The position numbers and the translations under genes were made by a program. Under the pieces are notes generated by a model, which did not search any database, was not told the DNA's origin, and saw only the letters and a program-made list of their open reading frames with translations. From Aquimarina aquimarini (lineage in GTDB: Bacteria > Bacteroidota > Bacteroidia > Flavobacteriales > Flavobacteriaceae), in the NCBI RefSeq assembly GCF_900299535.1, contig NZ_OMKE01000012.1, positions 1 through 64,000 on the forward strand: a stretch of 64,000 nt of DNA, given 5' to 3'. Each line of letters starts with the position of its first letter. Position 1 is the first letter of the stretch. This document shows positions 34,578 to 43,433 of the stretch, piece by piece.

Positions 34578-37163
34578 ATGAAAAAACCTTTACTATTTTT
34601 AATATATACGTTGCTTATAACAACATACATGTCTTTACAAGCACAAACTTTAAATGAATCCTTAGGAACTGGATCTGGTGTAAATATCACTTCTGGGGAT
34701 TATAACACCATGTACGGTGATAGTACAGGATCAAATCTTACCAGTGGGTCAAAGACAACCTTTGTTGGTTTTGGTGCTGGTAGGGATAACACAACATCAG
34801 AGAGTACATTTATTGGATATTTGGCAGGTCACAAAAATACTACTGGATTTGACAATACATTTATAGGAAATGAAGCAGGTAGGCTTAGTTTAACAGGAGG
34901 AGATAATACGTTTGTTGGTACTGAATCTGGAGAAAATAACACGACTGGATATGACAATACTTTTATGGGAGAAGAGTCGGGAACAAAGAATACGACAGGG
35001 TATGAAAATGTTTTTATAGGAGAGGATGCTGGTTTCAGTAATACTACAGGGTATAGAAATACATTTATAGGTAATGAGGCAGGGATATCATCTGATACAG
35101 GATATCGTAATACTGGAGTAGGAGATGAAGCACTATCTGATGTTTCTGAAGGACATCATAATTCTGCATTTGGAGATTCAGCAGGAATCGATGTGAATAG
35201 AGGGATTTATAATACTTTTGTTGGGGCTGCATCTGGTGTGGCAACAGAGCATGCAGATTATAATACCTTTGTTGGTGCACGATCGGGTTGGGATAATAAT
35301 AGAACTAATTCTACTTCTAATGCAAATAGAAATACATATGTTGGCTTCGAAGCTGGGTTTACTAATCGAGAAGGAGAAGATAATGTAGGTATGGGGGCAT
35401 ATGCAGATTTTGATAACAATAGAAGATATAGATGTACTTTTATTGGTGCTGCAAATACACCTAGTAATAATGATGTCATTATGTTGGGGTATAGTATTTT
35501 TAATGATGGTCAATATTCTATTGGTATTGGTAATGATGTTGATATTCGAAGTACAGGAGCCATTGCTATGGGATATTTGGCAGATATGAATAATAATACT
35601 TCTGCTAATTCTATATTGATTGGTAGGCAAGGATCTATGGATAGAAATAGTGCAATAGGTATTGGTTATCTTACAGATGTGGATAATACAGAAGCGATTG
35701 CTATTGGGGCGAACTCTGTGGCACAAAATGACGGTACTATAGTTATTGGTACAGGAGCAACCTCAACAGATCCAGGAGCAACCAATCCTATTAATAATAT
35801 CGCAATAGGATATAATGCAAGTGTAAGTGGAACAAATGCTATAGCAATTGGAAATGCAGCTACAGCAGTAAATGATAATACGATGGTATTAGGAGGGGCA
35901 ACCAATTCGCTGAGTGTAGGGATTGGAACAGATATCCCAAATGCTAATGCATCATTAGAATTATCAGGATCTAATAAAGGGTTGCAAATAAACAGATTAA
36001 CGAATGCTCAAAAAACAGCTTTAGAAAGTAGTCTTGGAGCTACTGATGAGGGCTTGTTAATTTATGATACTGAAGATAAAACTGTATATACATGGGACAG
36101 TACCCAATGGTTAAATACAACTTCATTAAATACAGATGCACAAGAGTTATCTCTTACTACTAATACTTTGGGTATCTCAGGAGGTACAGCTACAATTGAT
36201 CTTTCAGGGTACTTAGATAATACAGATGCACAAGAATTATCTCTTGCTACTAATACTTTGGGTATCTCAGGAGGTACGGCTACAATTGATCTTTCAGGGT
36301 ATTTAGATAATACAGATGCACAAGAATTATCTCTTGCTACTAATACTTTAGGTATCTCAGGAGGTACGGCTACAGTGGATCTTTCAGGGTATTTAGATAA
36401 TACAGATGCACAAGAATTATCTCTTGTTACTAATACTTTAGGTATCTCAGGAGGTACAGCTACAGTGGATCTTTCAGGGTATTTAGATAATACAGATGCA
36501 CAAGAATTATCTCTTGCTACTAATACTTTAGGTATTTCAGGAGGTACGACTACAGTTGATCTTTCAGGATACTTAGATAATACAGATGCACAAGAATTAT
36601 CTTTAGCTGGTAATGTGTTAAGTATTTCTGGTGGGACAAATACAATTGATTTATCTGCATTTACAAGTTCGGATAATCAGAATCTTACATCTGCTATTTT
36701 GGATGGGTCGAACTTAACTATCGCTATAGAAGGAGGGAATTCTGTTTCTGTAGATCTGTCACCTATTTTTTCTTCATTACAAACTGATTTAGATGATACT
36801 CAGAGCGAGGTCGTTGCTTTACAAACACAAATAACAGATATGGTGTCTAGGCTGGATGAAATAGAAAATTGTGCTTGTAGTAATGAAGAGAATAAAAACG
36901 GAGGTCCAATATTGTATCAAAACATACCTAACCCTTTTAATGGGACATCTTCAATCAAGTATTATCTTCCTACTGGTATTACTAATGCTTCAATTATTTT
37001 TAGTAACTCAGTTGGTCAGGTGATATCTAATATTAAATTAAATAAAACAGGTACTGAAGAGGTTAATATAAATAGTGATGGATTAGCTTCAGGAACATAT
37101 TTTTATACTATGTATGTTGGTAGTATAAAAATAGATACTAGGAAAATGGTAATTAAAAATTAA
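34578..37163 (+). CDS. T9SS-exported repetitive fibre/adhesin-like protein
   Basis: 861 residues. Signal peptide about 1-22. Residues of about 40-240 consist of 17-residue repeats of the form GYxNTFIGxEAGxxNTT, a beta-roll pattern shared with trimeric adhesin heads and phage fibre proteins. A second Ile/Ala/Gly-rich repeat region reaches to about 450. Then come five near-identical 30-residue repeats (TDAQELSLATNTLGISGG...) and a sixth divergent one (about 518-690). A trimer-type coiled coil follows (LQTDLDDTQSEVVALQTQI). The last 80 residues are a T9SS type A sorting domain (YQNIPNPFNGTSSIKYYLP to KMVIKN). It is probably a secreted surface trimer. Confidence 0.87.
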   Translation: MKKPLLFLIYTLLITTYMSLQAQTLNESLGTGSGVNITSGDYNTMYGDSTGSNLTSGSKTTFVGFGAGRDNTTSESTFIGYLAGHKNTTGFDNTFIGNEAGRLSLTGGDNTFVGTESGENNTTGYDNTFMGEESGTKNTTGYENVFIGEDAGFSNTTGYRNTFIGNEAGISSDTGYRNTGVGDEALSDVSEGHHNSAFGDSAGIDVNRGIYNTFVGAASGVATEHADYNTFVGARSGWDNNRTNSTSNANRNTYVGFEAGFTNREGEDNVGMGAYADFDNNRRYRCTFIGAANTPSNNDVIMLGYSIFNDGQYSIGIGNDVDIRSTGAIAMGYLADMNNNTSANSILIGRQGSMDRNSAIGIGYLTDVDNTEAIAIGANSVAQNDGTIVIGTGATSTDPGATNPINNIAIGYNASVSGTNAIAIGNAATAVNDNTMVLGGATNSLSVGIGTDIPNANASLELSGSNKGLQINRLTNAQKTALESSLGATDEGLLIYDTEDKTVYTWDSTQWLNTTSLNTDAQELSLTTNTLGISGGTATIDLSGYLDNTDAQELSLATNTLGISGGTATIDLSGYLDNTDAQELSLATNTLGISGGTATVDLSGYLDNTDAQELSLVTNTLGISGGTATVDLSGYLDNTDAQELSLATNTLGISGGTTTVDLSGYLDNTDAQELSLAGNVLSISGGTNTIDLSAFTSSDNQNLTSAILDGSNLTIAIEGGNSVSVDLSPIFSSLQTDLDDTQSEVVALQTQITDMVSRLDEIENCACSNEENKNGGPILYQNIPNPFNGTSSIKYYLPTGITNASIIFSNSVGQVISNIKLNKTGTEEVNINSDGLASGTYFYTMYVGSIKIDTRKMVIKN
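36129..36668 (+). repeat. Tandem 90-bp repeats inside fibre gene
   Basis: Units begin at 36129, 36219, 36309, 36399 and 36489, each encoding 30 residues and differing at only a few bases. A sixth, clearly diverged unit begins at 36579. Near-identity at the DNA level suggests recent amplification or ongoing slippage/recombination. Confidence 0.9.
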
Positions 37164-37186
37164 AACTTAAACCTTATAAATTAATG

Positions 37187-37219
37187 AAAAGCTTCACCAT
37201 ACAGTGGAGCTTTTTCTTT
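37187..37219 (+). terminator. Terminator of fibre gene
   Basis: AAAAGCTTCAC and GTGGAGCTTTT pair with one mismatch around a 6-nt loop and are followed by a T-rich tract. It lies just before the next gene at 37230. Confidence 0.75.
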
Positions 37220-37229
37220 TTCAATCCTT

Positions 37230-38249
37230 ATGAAGATTAATAATATAGATGCGCTAAATACGTTTTTGATTCTCATATCTTTTATGTTGGCTTATTTATT
37301 ACCTTTTCAGCTTTTTCTTTTTGTATATGCAATCTTAGGGCCGTTACATTATTTTACAGAAATAAATTGGATACAAAACAATGACTATTTTGTAAAAAGT
37401 AAGGTTTGGAGTTTTATAATAGTAGTTTTTGCCTTTTTGATTGCGGTACCAGTCTTAGCACGACTTTCAGCTTTTGATATTTTAGAGAATAATCAGTTGA
37501 TTTATAAAGTAAGGTTTGTGATGCCTGAGTACTTAAATTCTTTATTTTTTCTAAGTGTTGTAATAGCCTTTTCATTAGTTGTTTTTAAAAATAAAAAATA
37601 TCAACTCATTTCTGTATTGGTAGGTATTATTATTGCTGTTTTGGTACATAAGTTGCCTTTGTATCATGTAGTTTTTGGGATTTTTTTGCCAACCATAATC
37701 CATGTTTATGTATTTACATTATTGTTTATGTTGTATGGTGCTATTAAGTTGAAAGGAAGAATAGGGTATTTTAATGTGCTACTTGTTGCTGTGGCTCCTA
37801 TAATGATTAGTTTCTTGACCATTGATCAAAGTTTTTACTACTTTTCTGATATTATAAAATCAACTTATGTAGGGAACCGTTTTCATGTCTTAAATGCTAA
37901 TCTTTCAAAAATAGTAGGAGCTTCTGATGGAACAACTTTCTTTTTTTATGAAATAGCCGACTTGAAAATCCAAATGTTTATCTCATTTGCATATACATAC
38001 CACTATCTCAATTGGTTTTCTAAAACGACAATTATTGGTTGGCATAAAAAGCTTACCCAAAAACGATCTATTCTTATTCTTTTTTTATGGGCAATATCGA
38101 TTGGATTGTATTTTTATGATTATAAAATAGCTATTTCTTTGCTTTTATTTTGTAGTCTAATTCATGTATTTATGGAACTTCCTTTAAACATTATTTCTAT
38201 GAAACAAGTAGCAAAATCAGTGTATAGGTCAATTAGAATAAGAAATTAA
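37230..38249 (+). CDS. Polytopic membrane protein with conserved-looking His motifs, unknown function
   Basis: 339 residues with about nine or ten hydrophobic helices and a basic C-terminus. His residues sit at helix ends in GPLHYFTE (near 40), VHKLPLYHVV (near 140), TIIHVYVF, YTYHYLNWFSKTTIIGWHKK (near 255-275) and LIHVFMELPLN (near 315). Such spaced membrane His resemble membrane-embedded metal enzymes (for example Brp/Blh carotenoid oxygenase-like proteins), but I cannot assign a family. It begins just after the fibre gene terminator and precedes a Cys-rich peptide gene. Confidence 0.6.
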   Translation: MKINNIDALNTFLILISFMLAYLLPFQLFLFVYAILGPLHYFTEINWIQNNDYFVKSKVWSFIIVVFAFLIAVPVLARLSAFDILENNQLIYKVRFVMPEYLNSLFFLSVVIAFSLVVFKNKKYQLISVLVGIIIAVLVHKLPLYHVVFGIFLPTIIHVYVFTLLFMLYGAIKLKGRIGYFNVLLVAVAPIMISFLTIDQSFYYFSDIIKSTYVGNRFHVLNANLSKIVGASDGTTFFFYEIADLKIQMFISFAYTYHYLNWFSKTTIIGWHKKLTQKRSILILFLWAISIGLYFYDYKIAISLLLFCSLIHVFMELPLNIISMKQVAKSVYRSIRIRN

Positions 38250-38498
38250 ACAGTATTGAGACTGTAGGAAAATATATTGTAAAAACAGGTTATTCGTTTG
38301 CGAAAATGTGAAAAAACCTTTTGTAATTAGTTGTAAATTAGTGGAATGAAGCTACAGTTTCGATAAAAAGTAAAAAATATTCGATGAAAAATCCCTGTGA
38401 GATACAATAATCTAAATTTTTTCTTAAAAAGGTTAAAATTGTTCTTTACAAGTAAAAATAATTATAGTTTTAAAATATTAACCATTAAATATAATTAT
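38250..38498. other. Intergenic region before peptide gene
   Basis: 249 bp, strongly AT-rich. No promoter element, hairpin or gene that I can support. Confidence 0.4.
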
Positions 38499-38678
38499 AT
38501 GAAAACGAATCTTTTGAATATCGAAGGAGTTAATGTTCTATCCAGAAAAAGCCAAAGCCAGATAAAGGGGCAGGCAGGGGTAGACCTATCATTATGTGGG
38601 TGTGACTGTAAAGGAACTGTTGTAGGTCCAGCATACTGTCATAAATACATAGTTTGTCCACAGGATCATACTTGCTAG
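38499..38678 (+). CDS. Cys-rich secreted peptide precursor (GG-leader/RiPP-like)
   Basis: 59 residues from the ATG at 38499. The upstream in-frame extension is low-complexity and non-coding in character. Residues 1-27 (MKTNLLNIEGVNVLSRKSQ...IKGQAG) look like a Bacteroidota natural-product leader of the LSKKEQKxIxGG type, with GQAG in place of GG. The 32-residue core holds six Cys (CGCDC near the start, then single Cys in PAYC, IVC and HTC), enough for three disulfides or thioether crosslinks. No peptidase-ABC transporter or modifying enzyme is in the neighbourhood. Bacteriocin/RiPP identity is inference. Confidence 0.6.
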   Translation: MKTNLLNIEGVNVLSRKSQSQIKGQAGVDLSLCGCDCKGTVVGPAYCHKYIVCPQDHTC

Positions 38679-38800
38679 GAAGCTCCTGGGAACTCTAGAA
38701 CTAATTCTACGGGTTGGACACTGGTTAGAGGACTATAAAACTCTGTTGTTTTATTATTTTTTTGATCATGTTCGACCCAGTCGAAGTATATTTTTCTTTA

Positions 38801-40156
38801 TTAAAATCCTAAAATAAGTTTTGCTATATAGAAGAATAAGAAGATTCCAAAAATATCATTACTTGTAGTAATAAAGGGCCCTGTGGCAATTGCAGGATCA
38901 ATTCCTTTTTTGTCTAGGATAATCGGAACAAATGTGCCAATTAGAGCTGCTACTATAATGACACTCATAAGTGCTATGGCAATGGTGATGCTAAAAGAAA
39001 TTTCATATTGCATAACAAAACCAAAAATAATGATGAGTAAAGCAAGTGCAATACCATTAATAAGACTAAGGCTTACTTCTTTTAGCAATCGGCTTAATAG
39101 ACTTCCCTTTACCGCATTATTTGCAAGCCCTTGAACAATAATAGCAGAAGATTGAACACCAACATTACCTGCCATTGCAGCAATTAGTGGTGTATAAAAA
39201 AAGAGATCTCTGATTTTAGGGTTAGCCATTACATTTTCAAAACCTTGCATAATAAATACACTTCCTAATCCACCAAATAATCCCAGAATTAACCAAGGTA
39301 ATCTTGCTCTGGTTAGCTCCCAAACATTATCATCTGCTTCTACATCTTGAGATATACCAGCGGCTAACTGATAATCTTTTTCTGCCTCATCCTTAATAAA
39401 ATCGACAATATCGTCAATTGTTACGCGTCCTACAAGAATACCTTCTCTATCTATTACAGGGATCGCTTCGAGGTCATATTTTTGCATAATACGAGCTACC
39501 TCTTCACCTTCTGTATCAACATCTACATAATCTACTTTAGGTATGTATACTTCGCTGATATGTGTTTTTGCAGGTGCTGTAAGTAAATCTTTTAGAGATA
39601 ACCTACCTTTTAATTTTCCTTCTCTATCTATAACATAAATAGAATGTACTCGAGTAACGCTTTCTGCTTGACGTCGCATTTCACGAACACAGCCCGCAAC
39701 AGTCCATGTTTCTTTTACTTTTACCAGTTCTTTGGCCATTAAACCACCTGCTGTATCCTCATCATAAGCGAGTAACTCTTTGATGTCTTCTGCACGTTTT
39801 TCGTCACCTATTTCTGCAATTACTTTTTCTGCACGATCATCAGGTAGTTCTGCAACAACATCAGCAGCATCATCAGAGTCCATCCCTTCTAACTCTTCTG
39901 CAATTTCTTTTACAGAAAGATTTTCAAGAATACGTTCACGAAAATCTTCTTCCAGCTCCATAAGAGCTTCAGAAGTTTTCTCACTATCTAGTAATTTAAT
40001 AAGATAAGTGGCTTGTGTAAGGTTGAGTTCACTAATGATTTCTGCAACATCCGCAAAGTGTAATTCACTGAGCATGTTACGCAGTTGGGTATCACCAGTA
40101 TTTTGGATAAGATGTTTTACCTTTTCTATAAATTCAGTAGAAATCTGAAACTGCAT
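38801..40156 (-). CDS. mgtE: MgtE family magnesium transporter
   Basis: 451 residues. The N-domain superhelix (LRNMLSELHFADVAEIISEL...) ends with the DEDTAGGLM motif. A CBS pair (about 140-255; RVTIDDIVDFIKDEAEKD) acts as the Mg2+ sensor. Five membrane helices follow (about 285-450), with PLIAAMAGNVGVQSSAIIVQG, the pore signature. Imports Mg2+ through the inner membrane and is gated by cytosolic Mg2+. Monocistronic; a CAAAGATA (-7 element on the minus strand) lies upstream. Confidence 0.95.
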   Translation of the reverse strand: MQFQISTEFIEKVKHLIQNTGDTQLRNMLSELHFADVAEIISELNLTQATYLIKLLDSEKTSEALMELEEDFRERILENLSVKEIAEELEGMDSDDAADVVAELPDDRAEKVIAEIGDEKRAEDIKELLAYDEDTAGGLMAKELVKVKETWTVAGCVREMRRQAESVTRVHSIYVIDREGKLKGRLSLKDLLTAPAKTHISEVYIPKVDYVDVDTEGEEVARIMQKYDLEAIPVIDREGILVGRVTIDDIVDFIKDEAEKDYQLAAGISQDVEADDNVWELTRARLPWLILGLFGGLGSVFIMQGFENVMANPKIRDLFFYTPLIAAMAGNVGVQSSAIIVQGLANNAVKGSLLSRLLKEVSLSLINGIALALLIIIFGFVMQYEISFSITIAIALMSVIIVAALIGTFVPIILDKKGIDPAIATGPFITTSNDIFGIFLFFYIAKLILGF

Positions 40157-40196
40157 ATACTGATTAATTTAGTGTGACCCCTTGTTCAAATGCTCA

Positions 40197-40204
40197 CAAA
40201 GATA
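40197..40204 (-). promoter_or_regulatory. -7 promoter element of mgtE
   Basis: Reads TATCTTTG on the minus strand, 40 bp upstream of the mgtE ATG; matches TAnnTTTG. Confidence 0.4.
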
Positions 40205-40245
40205 GCCAAAGAATTTAATTGAGCTTTATGGTTGTACTAAAACCC

Positions 40246-41109
40246 TTAAGATGGTAATTTCTCAATAAGTTGAGTTAATTCTATAAATTGATCTACGGCT
40301 AATTGTTCTGGACGTAAAGCAAATAGTTCTAACGTTCTGATTTCTTCGGGTAACTGAAAAGATTTAAGACTATTTCTTAAAGTTTTACGACGTTGTCCGA
40401 AAGCAGTTTTTATAACTCGCAAAAATAACTTTTCATCGCAAGGAAGTGTGTAATCTTTTTTTCTAATTAGACGTAATACACCGCTGTCAACTTTTGGAGG
40501 AGGATTAAAAACATCTGGGGGAACAGTAAAAAGATATTCAGCATCATAGAATGCTTGTGTGAATACAGAAAGAATACCGTATGTCTTGTTTCCTTCTTTT
40601 GCACAAATACGTTGTGCAACTTCTTTCTGAAACATTCCTGTGAATTCAGGAATTCTAGATCTGTTCTCAAGTGTTTTAAAAACTATTTGAGAAGAAATAT
40701 TATATGGAAAATTACCAGTAATAGCATATTGTTCTTCAGAAAATATTTTATCAAGATCAAATTTCAGAAAATCTGCTTCTACTACCTCAAATGTAGTATT
40801 TCTTTTTAAGGTATTGTTGTGTTCAAGTTGAAAATTGGTGTTGAGATATTCAATAGACTCACTGTCTAAATCCATAGCAAGTACATGTAACTCTTTTTGG
40901 AGTAAGTATTTGGTGAGTACTCCCATTCCTGGGCCAATCTCAATCACGTTTTTATATCCTTGAAGAGTAAGGGTATCTCCAATTTTTTTTGCGACCTCTT
41001 CATCTTTTAAGAAATGTTGCCCTAAATGCTTTTTTGCTTTTACAGCAGTTTTTTCAGAGAAACGTGAGTAAGTAGTGCTTTGTTTTTTATTTTTCTTGGG
41101 CTTTGCCAT
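40246..41109 (-). CDS. rsmA: 16S rRNA dimethyladenosine transferase (RsmA/KsgA)
   Basis: 287 residues. It dimethylates the two adjacent adenines of the 3' terminal helix of 16S r[21 protein letters not shown] marks the true domain start (about 28-45). SAM motif [14 protein letters not shown] and the catalytic [12 protein letters not shown] (NxPY type) are intact. The 27-residue Lys-rich N-terminal tail is longer than usual. It sits 3 bp from the DUF4286 gene and is probably co-transcribed with it. Confidence 0.95.
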   Translation of the reverse strand: MAKPKKNKKQSTTYSRFSEKTAVKAKKHLGQHFLKDEEVAKKIGDTLTLQGYKNVIEIGPGMGVLTKYLLQKELHVLAMDLDSESIEYLNTNFQLEHNNTLKRNTTFEVVEADFLKFDLDKIFSEEQYAITGNFPYNISSQIVFKTLENRSRIPEFTGMFQKEVAQRICAKEGNKTYGILSVFTQAFYDAEYLFTVPPDVFNPPPKVDSGVLRLIRKKDYTLPCDEKLFLRVIKTAFGQRRKTLRNSLKSFQLPEEIRTLELFALRPEQLAVDQFIELTQLIEKLPS

Positions 41110-41112
41110 TTA

Positions 41113-41421
41113 TTAATGTTCGCTTACAATTTCCAGTTCTGTTCTAAATGCTACAAACTTACCTGCAAAACGTTCAGAAGTGGCTCTGAGACGATTGGCA
41201 TCTTCATCATAATATTTTTGTAATATTTCTTTACTTTTTGTTGTGTATTGTACAGAGTAGGTAAGTCCCCCCATTTCTTCTTCTACCAAAACTTTACTCA
41301 TTAGTGCTTTAGTGAATTTTCCTGTAGATAACATCTCAGGAATATGTTCTTCCTTCATCCAATGCAGCCATTCATCATGAATAGTCTCGTCTATATTTAT
41401 AGTAACATTATATATGTGCAT
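41113..41421 (-). CDS. DUF4286 family protein
   Basis: 102 residues. IYNVTINIDETIHDEWLHWMKEEHIPEML at the N-terminus and LTYSVQYTTKSKEILQKYYDEDA match the Bacteroidota DUF4286 family, a dimeric alpha/beta-barrel-like (ferredoxin) fold of unknown function usually found next to rsmA, as here. Confidence 0.85.
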   Translation of the reverse strand: MHIYNVTINIDETIHDEWLHWMKEEHIPEMLSTGKFTKALMSKVLVEEEMGGLTYSVQYTTKSKEILQKYYDEDANRLRATSERFAGKFVAFRTELEIVSEH

Positions 41422-41453
41422 TATATGTGTATTGTGTTTGAGTTATGAGTACG

Positions 41454-41461
41454 CAAATTTA
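41454..41461 (-). promoter_or_regulatory. -7 promoter element of DUF4286-rsmA operon
   Basis: TAAATTTG on the minus strand, 32 bp upstream of the DUF4286 ATG. Confidence 0.45.
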
Positions 41462-41507
41462 CAAAGAAGCATAAACTTGGGTATAGTCATTTTAAAAAAA
41501 TGAAATT

Positions 41508-43295
41508 CTAATTTATTGTATCTCCTCTAAGTGCTCTGTACTTTTTTCTGGCTTCTACAAAGAAAATACTATCTGCATGATTAAAAATGATTTTTTCATA
41601 TAATTCCTTAGCTTTTTCAGGTTGACCTAATTGATTTACATAAAGTTCTGCTAGCCAATAATAAGCATCATCAACTAATATGTCATCACTATAAAATTCT
41701 ATTATTTTTAGATAGTTAACTTTTGCTTTTTCGTATTGTTTTTCTTCTTCAAATAGCTTTGCTTGTCTTAAAAAAGCCTCATCTTCAATTTTTTCACCTT
41801 TATGTTGTGTTAAGATGATTTCATATTTTGAGATTGCTTCCTGGTTTTTATTTTGAAAAGCTAATAGGTCAGCTTTTGCAAAAATCTTTAAGGCTGTTTG
41901 AGTAGAATCTTCTTGAGAGTTATCACTAATGATAAGGCTTAGTTCCATAGCATCATTGGCTATCAGCTGAGAAGTAGAAGATTTTAATACATCTAATTGT
42001 GTTTGCGCCCATGCAAAGTCACCTTTGTAATAACTCGTTTTGGCAACTTTAAATCTAGCATCTTGGGCAAGAAAATTGTTTTTTAAAGCATTTTGTACTT
42101 GAGTATAATAAATTAAAGCTTGATTGAATTTTTGGTCTAGTACCAGAATATCAGCAATTTTCATTTTTATACGAGAAGATTGAAATCTTGAAAGGCGTTC
42201 TCTGTCTAGTATTTCTTTTAAAAATTGAATAGCTTCTTGTTTTTTGTCTTGATCAAATGCCATAAAATGGGCATAATCGACTTGTAAACCTATGGTTTCT
42301 CTAGATTTTCCGTATTCTTCAAATACGGTATTGTATTGTTCAACAATGGTTTTGTGTTCTTTTTTGGTGGCGTTATCTACTTTTGCTTTTAAAATAATTT
42401 TATGAGCAGTAAGCTTCATGTCTTTTGAGGCAGGAGTTTGCAGAATATAGTTTAATATTTCTGTAGCAGATTTAATGTCTTTTTCTGATATAGCAATTCT
42501 GGCAAGACCAATAATGCCTTGTGGCCCTTCTTCTTTTCTTCGGTAAATAGCTTTTTCTTGTATGAATGCTTTTTTAAATTCTTTTTGCTGTACAAAAAGC
42601 CAACTTAGCATCTCATTATAAAGAATATCTGGGTTTTGTTGTAACTTTTTGATGAGTAGTTTTCTAAAAATTAAATTGGCTTCATTGCTGGGGTCCTCTG
42701 TAATATAATCACCAAAATTTCGTCGTACGATGTTTTTATAATTTGGTTGTTGTTTTAAGAGGTCCAAATAGCTGTCAAACATTTTTTCAAGTTTACCTTG
42801 CTCTCCATAAATTTTAGCTAATTGCACATTAAAATTAGCGAGAGGATTGTGTATCATCCCTTTTTCATAGATCAAAGCAGCTTCATCTAATAAGCTATAT
42901 TTTTCAAAAGTTTGCGCTAGAGAATATGCGTGGTTTTTCTTGTATTTACTATATGTTTCTATCGCTCTGTCGTAATAAATACGTGCTTCTTCTTTTTTTC
43001 CTTGCAAGTCATAGTGATGCCCTAACTCGACAAAAATTTGTGCGTTGTAAGGAGTCTCTTCTACTTTTTTTTTTAAGATTTTCTCAGCCTCTTCAAATTG
43101 TTCTAATTGCTGATATACTTCTGCTAGTCCTAGGAGATAACTGGTTCTACTTGGTTTTTTTAAATATAATTTTTTGTATATAGAAAGAGCTTTCTCATAT
43201 TGACCTTGTTGTATATAGTTTTTAGCCAATAACTCTGATTGAGCAAAGGTCAAAAAAGAAGATAGCAAAGCAATATAGAAAAAAGTAAAACGCAT
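41508..43295 (-). CDS. Tetratricopeptide repeat periplasmic/envelope protein
   Basis: 595 residues: signal peptide (about 1-18, ending LTFAQ) and TPR helices over nearly the entire length. Clear units are GQYEKALSIYKKLYLKKPS, EEARIYYDRAIETYSKYK and the C-terminal EDEAFLRQAKLFEEEKQYEKAKVNYLKIIEFY. The C-terminal part resembles YbgF/CpoB-type outer-membrane assembly TPRs (DDAYYWLAELYVNQL). Located between serS and DUF4286. The role is likely protein-protein scaffolding in the periplasm. Confidence 0.8.
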   Translation of the reverse strand: MRFTFFYIALLSSFLTFAQSELLAKNYIQQGQYEKALSIYKKLYLKKPSRTSYLLGLAEVYQQLEQFEEAEKILKKKVEETPYNAQIFVELGHHYDLQGKKEEARIYYDRAIETYSKYKKNHAYSLAQTFEKYSLLDEAALIYEKGMIHNPLANFNVQLAKIYGEQGKLEKMFDSYLDLLKQQPNYKNIVRRNFGDYITEDPSNEANLIFRKLLIKKLQQNPDILYNEMLSWLFVQQKEFKKAFIQEKAIYRRKEEGPQGIIGLARIAISEKDIKSATEILNYILQTPASKDMKLTAHKIILKAKVDNATKKEHKTIVEQYNTVFEEYGKSRETIGLQVDYAHFMAFDQDKKQEAIQFLKEILDRERLSRFQSSRIKMKIADILVLDQKFNQALIYYTQVQNALKNNFLAQDARFKVAKTSYYKGDFAWAQTQLDVLKSSTSQLIANDAMELSLIISDNSQEDSTQTALKIFAKADLLAFQNKNQEAISKYEIILTQHKGEKIEDEAFLRQAKLFEEEKQYEKAKVNYLKIIEFYSDDILVDDAYYWLAELYVNQLGQPEKAKELYEKIIFNHADSIFFVEARKKYRALRGDTIN

Positions 43296-43333
43296 TTTTT
43301 AGCAAGTTTTATGTAAATATAACTTTTAAGTTA

Positions 43334-43368
43334 CAAAGAAACTAAAACGTCCAGCTTTAGTTTCTTTG
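43334..43368. terminator. Perfect hairpin downstream of serS
   Basis: CAAAGAAACTAAA and TTTAGTTTCTTTG form a 13-bp perfect stem with a 9-nt loop, between the serS stop and the TPR gene start. It lacks a T-run, so terminator function is moderate-confidence. Confidence 0.5.
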
Positions 43369-43433
43369 CAAAGAAGTTATTAAAAATATTTTTTTTAAAA
43401 CTATAAACCAGCATTTTCCCTTTTGAATAGTTG

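Noticed and set aside
35178-35726. 182-codon minus-strand open frame inside the fibre gene
   Set aside because: It is an antisense shadow of the repetitive Asn/Gly/Thr-rich coding sequence. The composition (Ile, Ser, Cys, His) is non-protein-like and the plus-strand gene has a signal peptide and T9SS domain.
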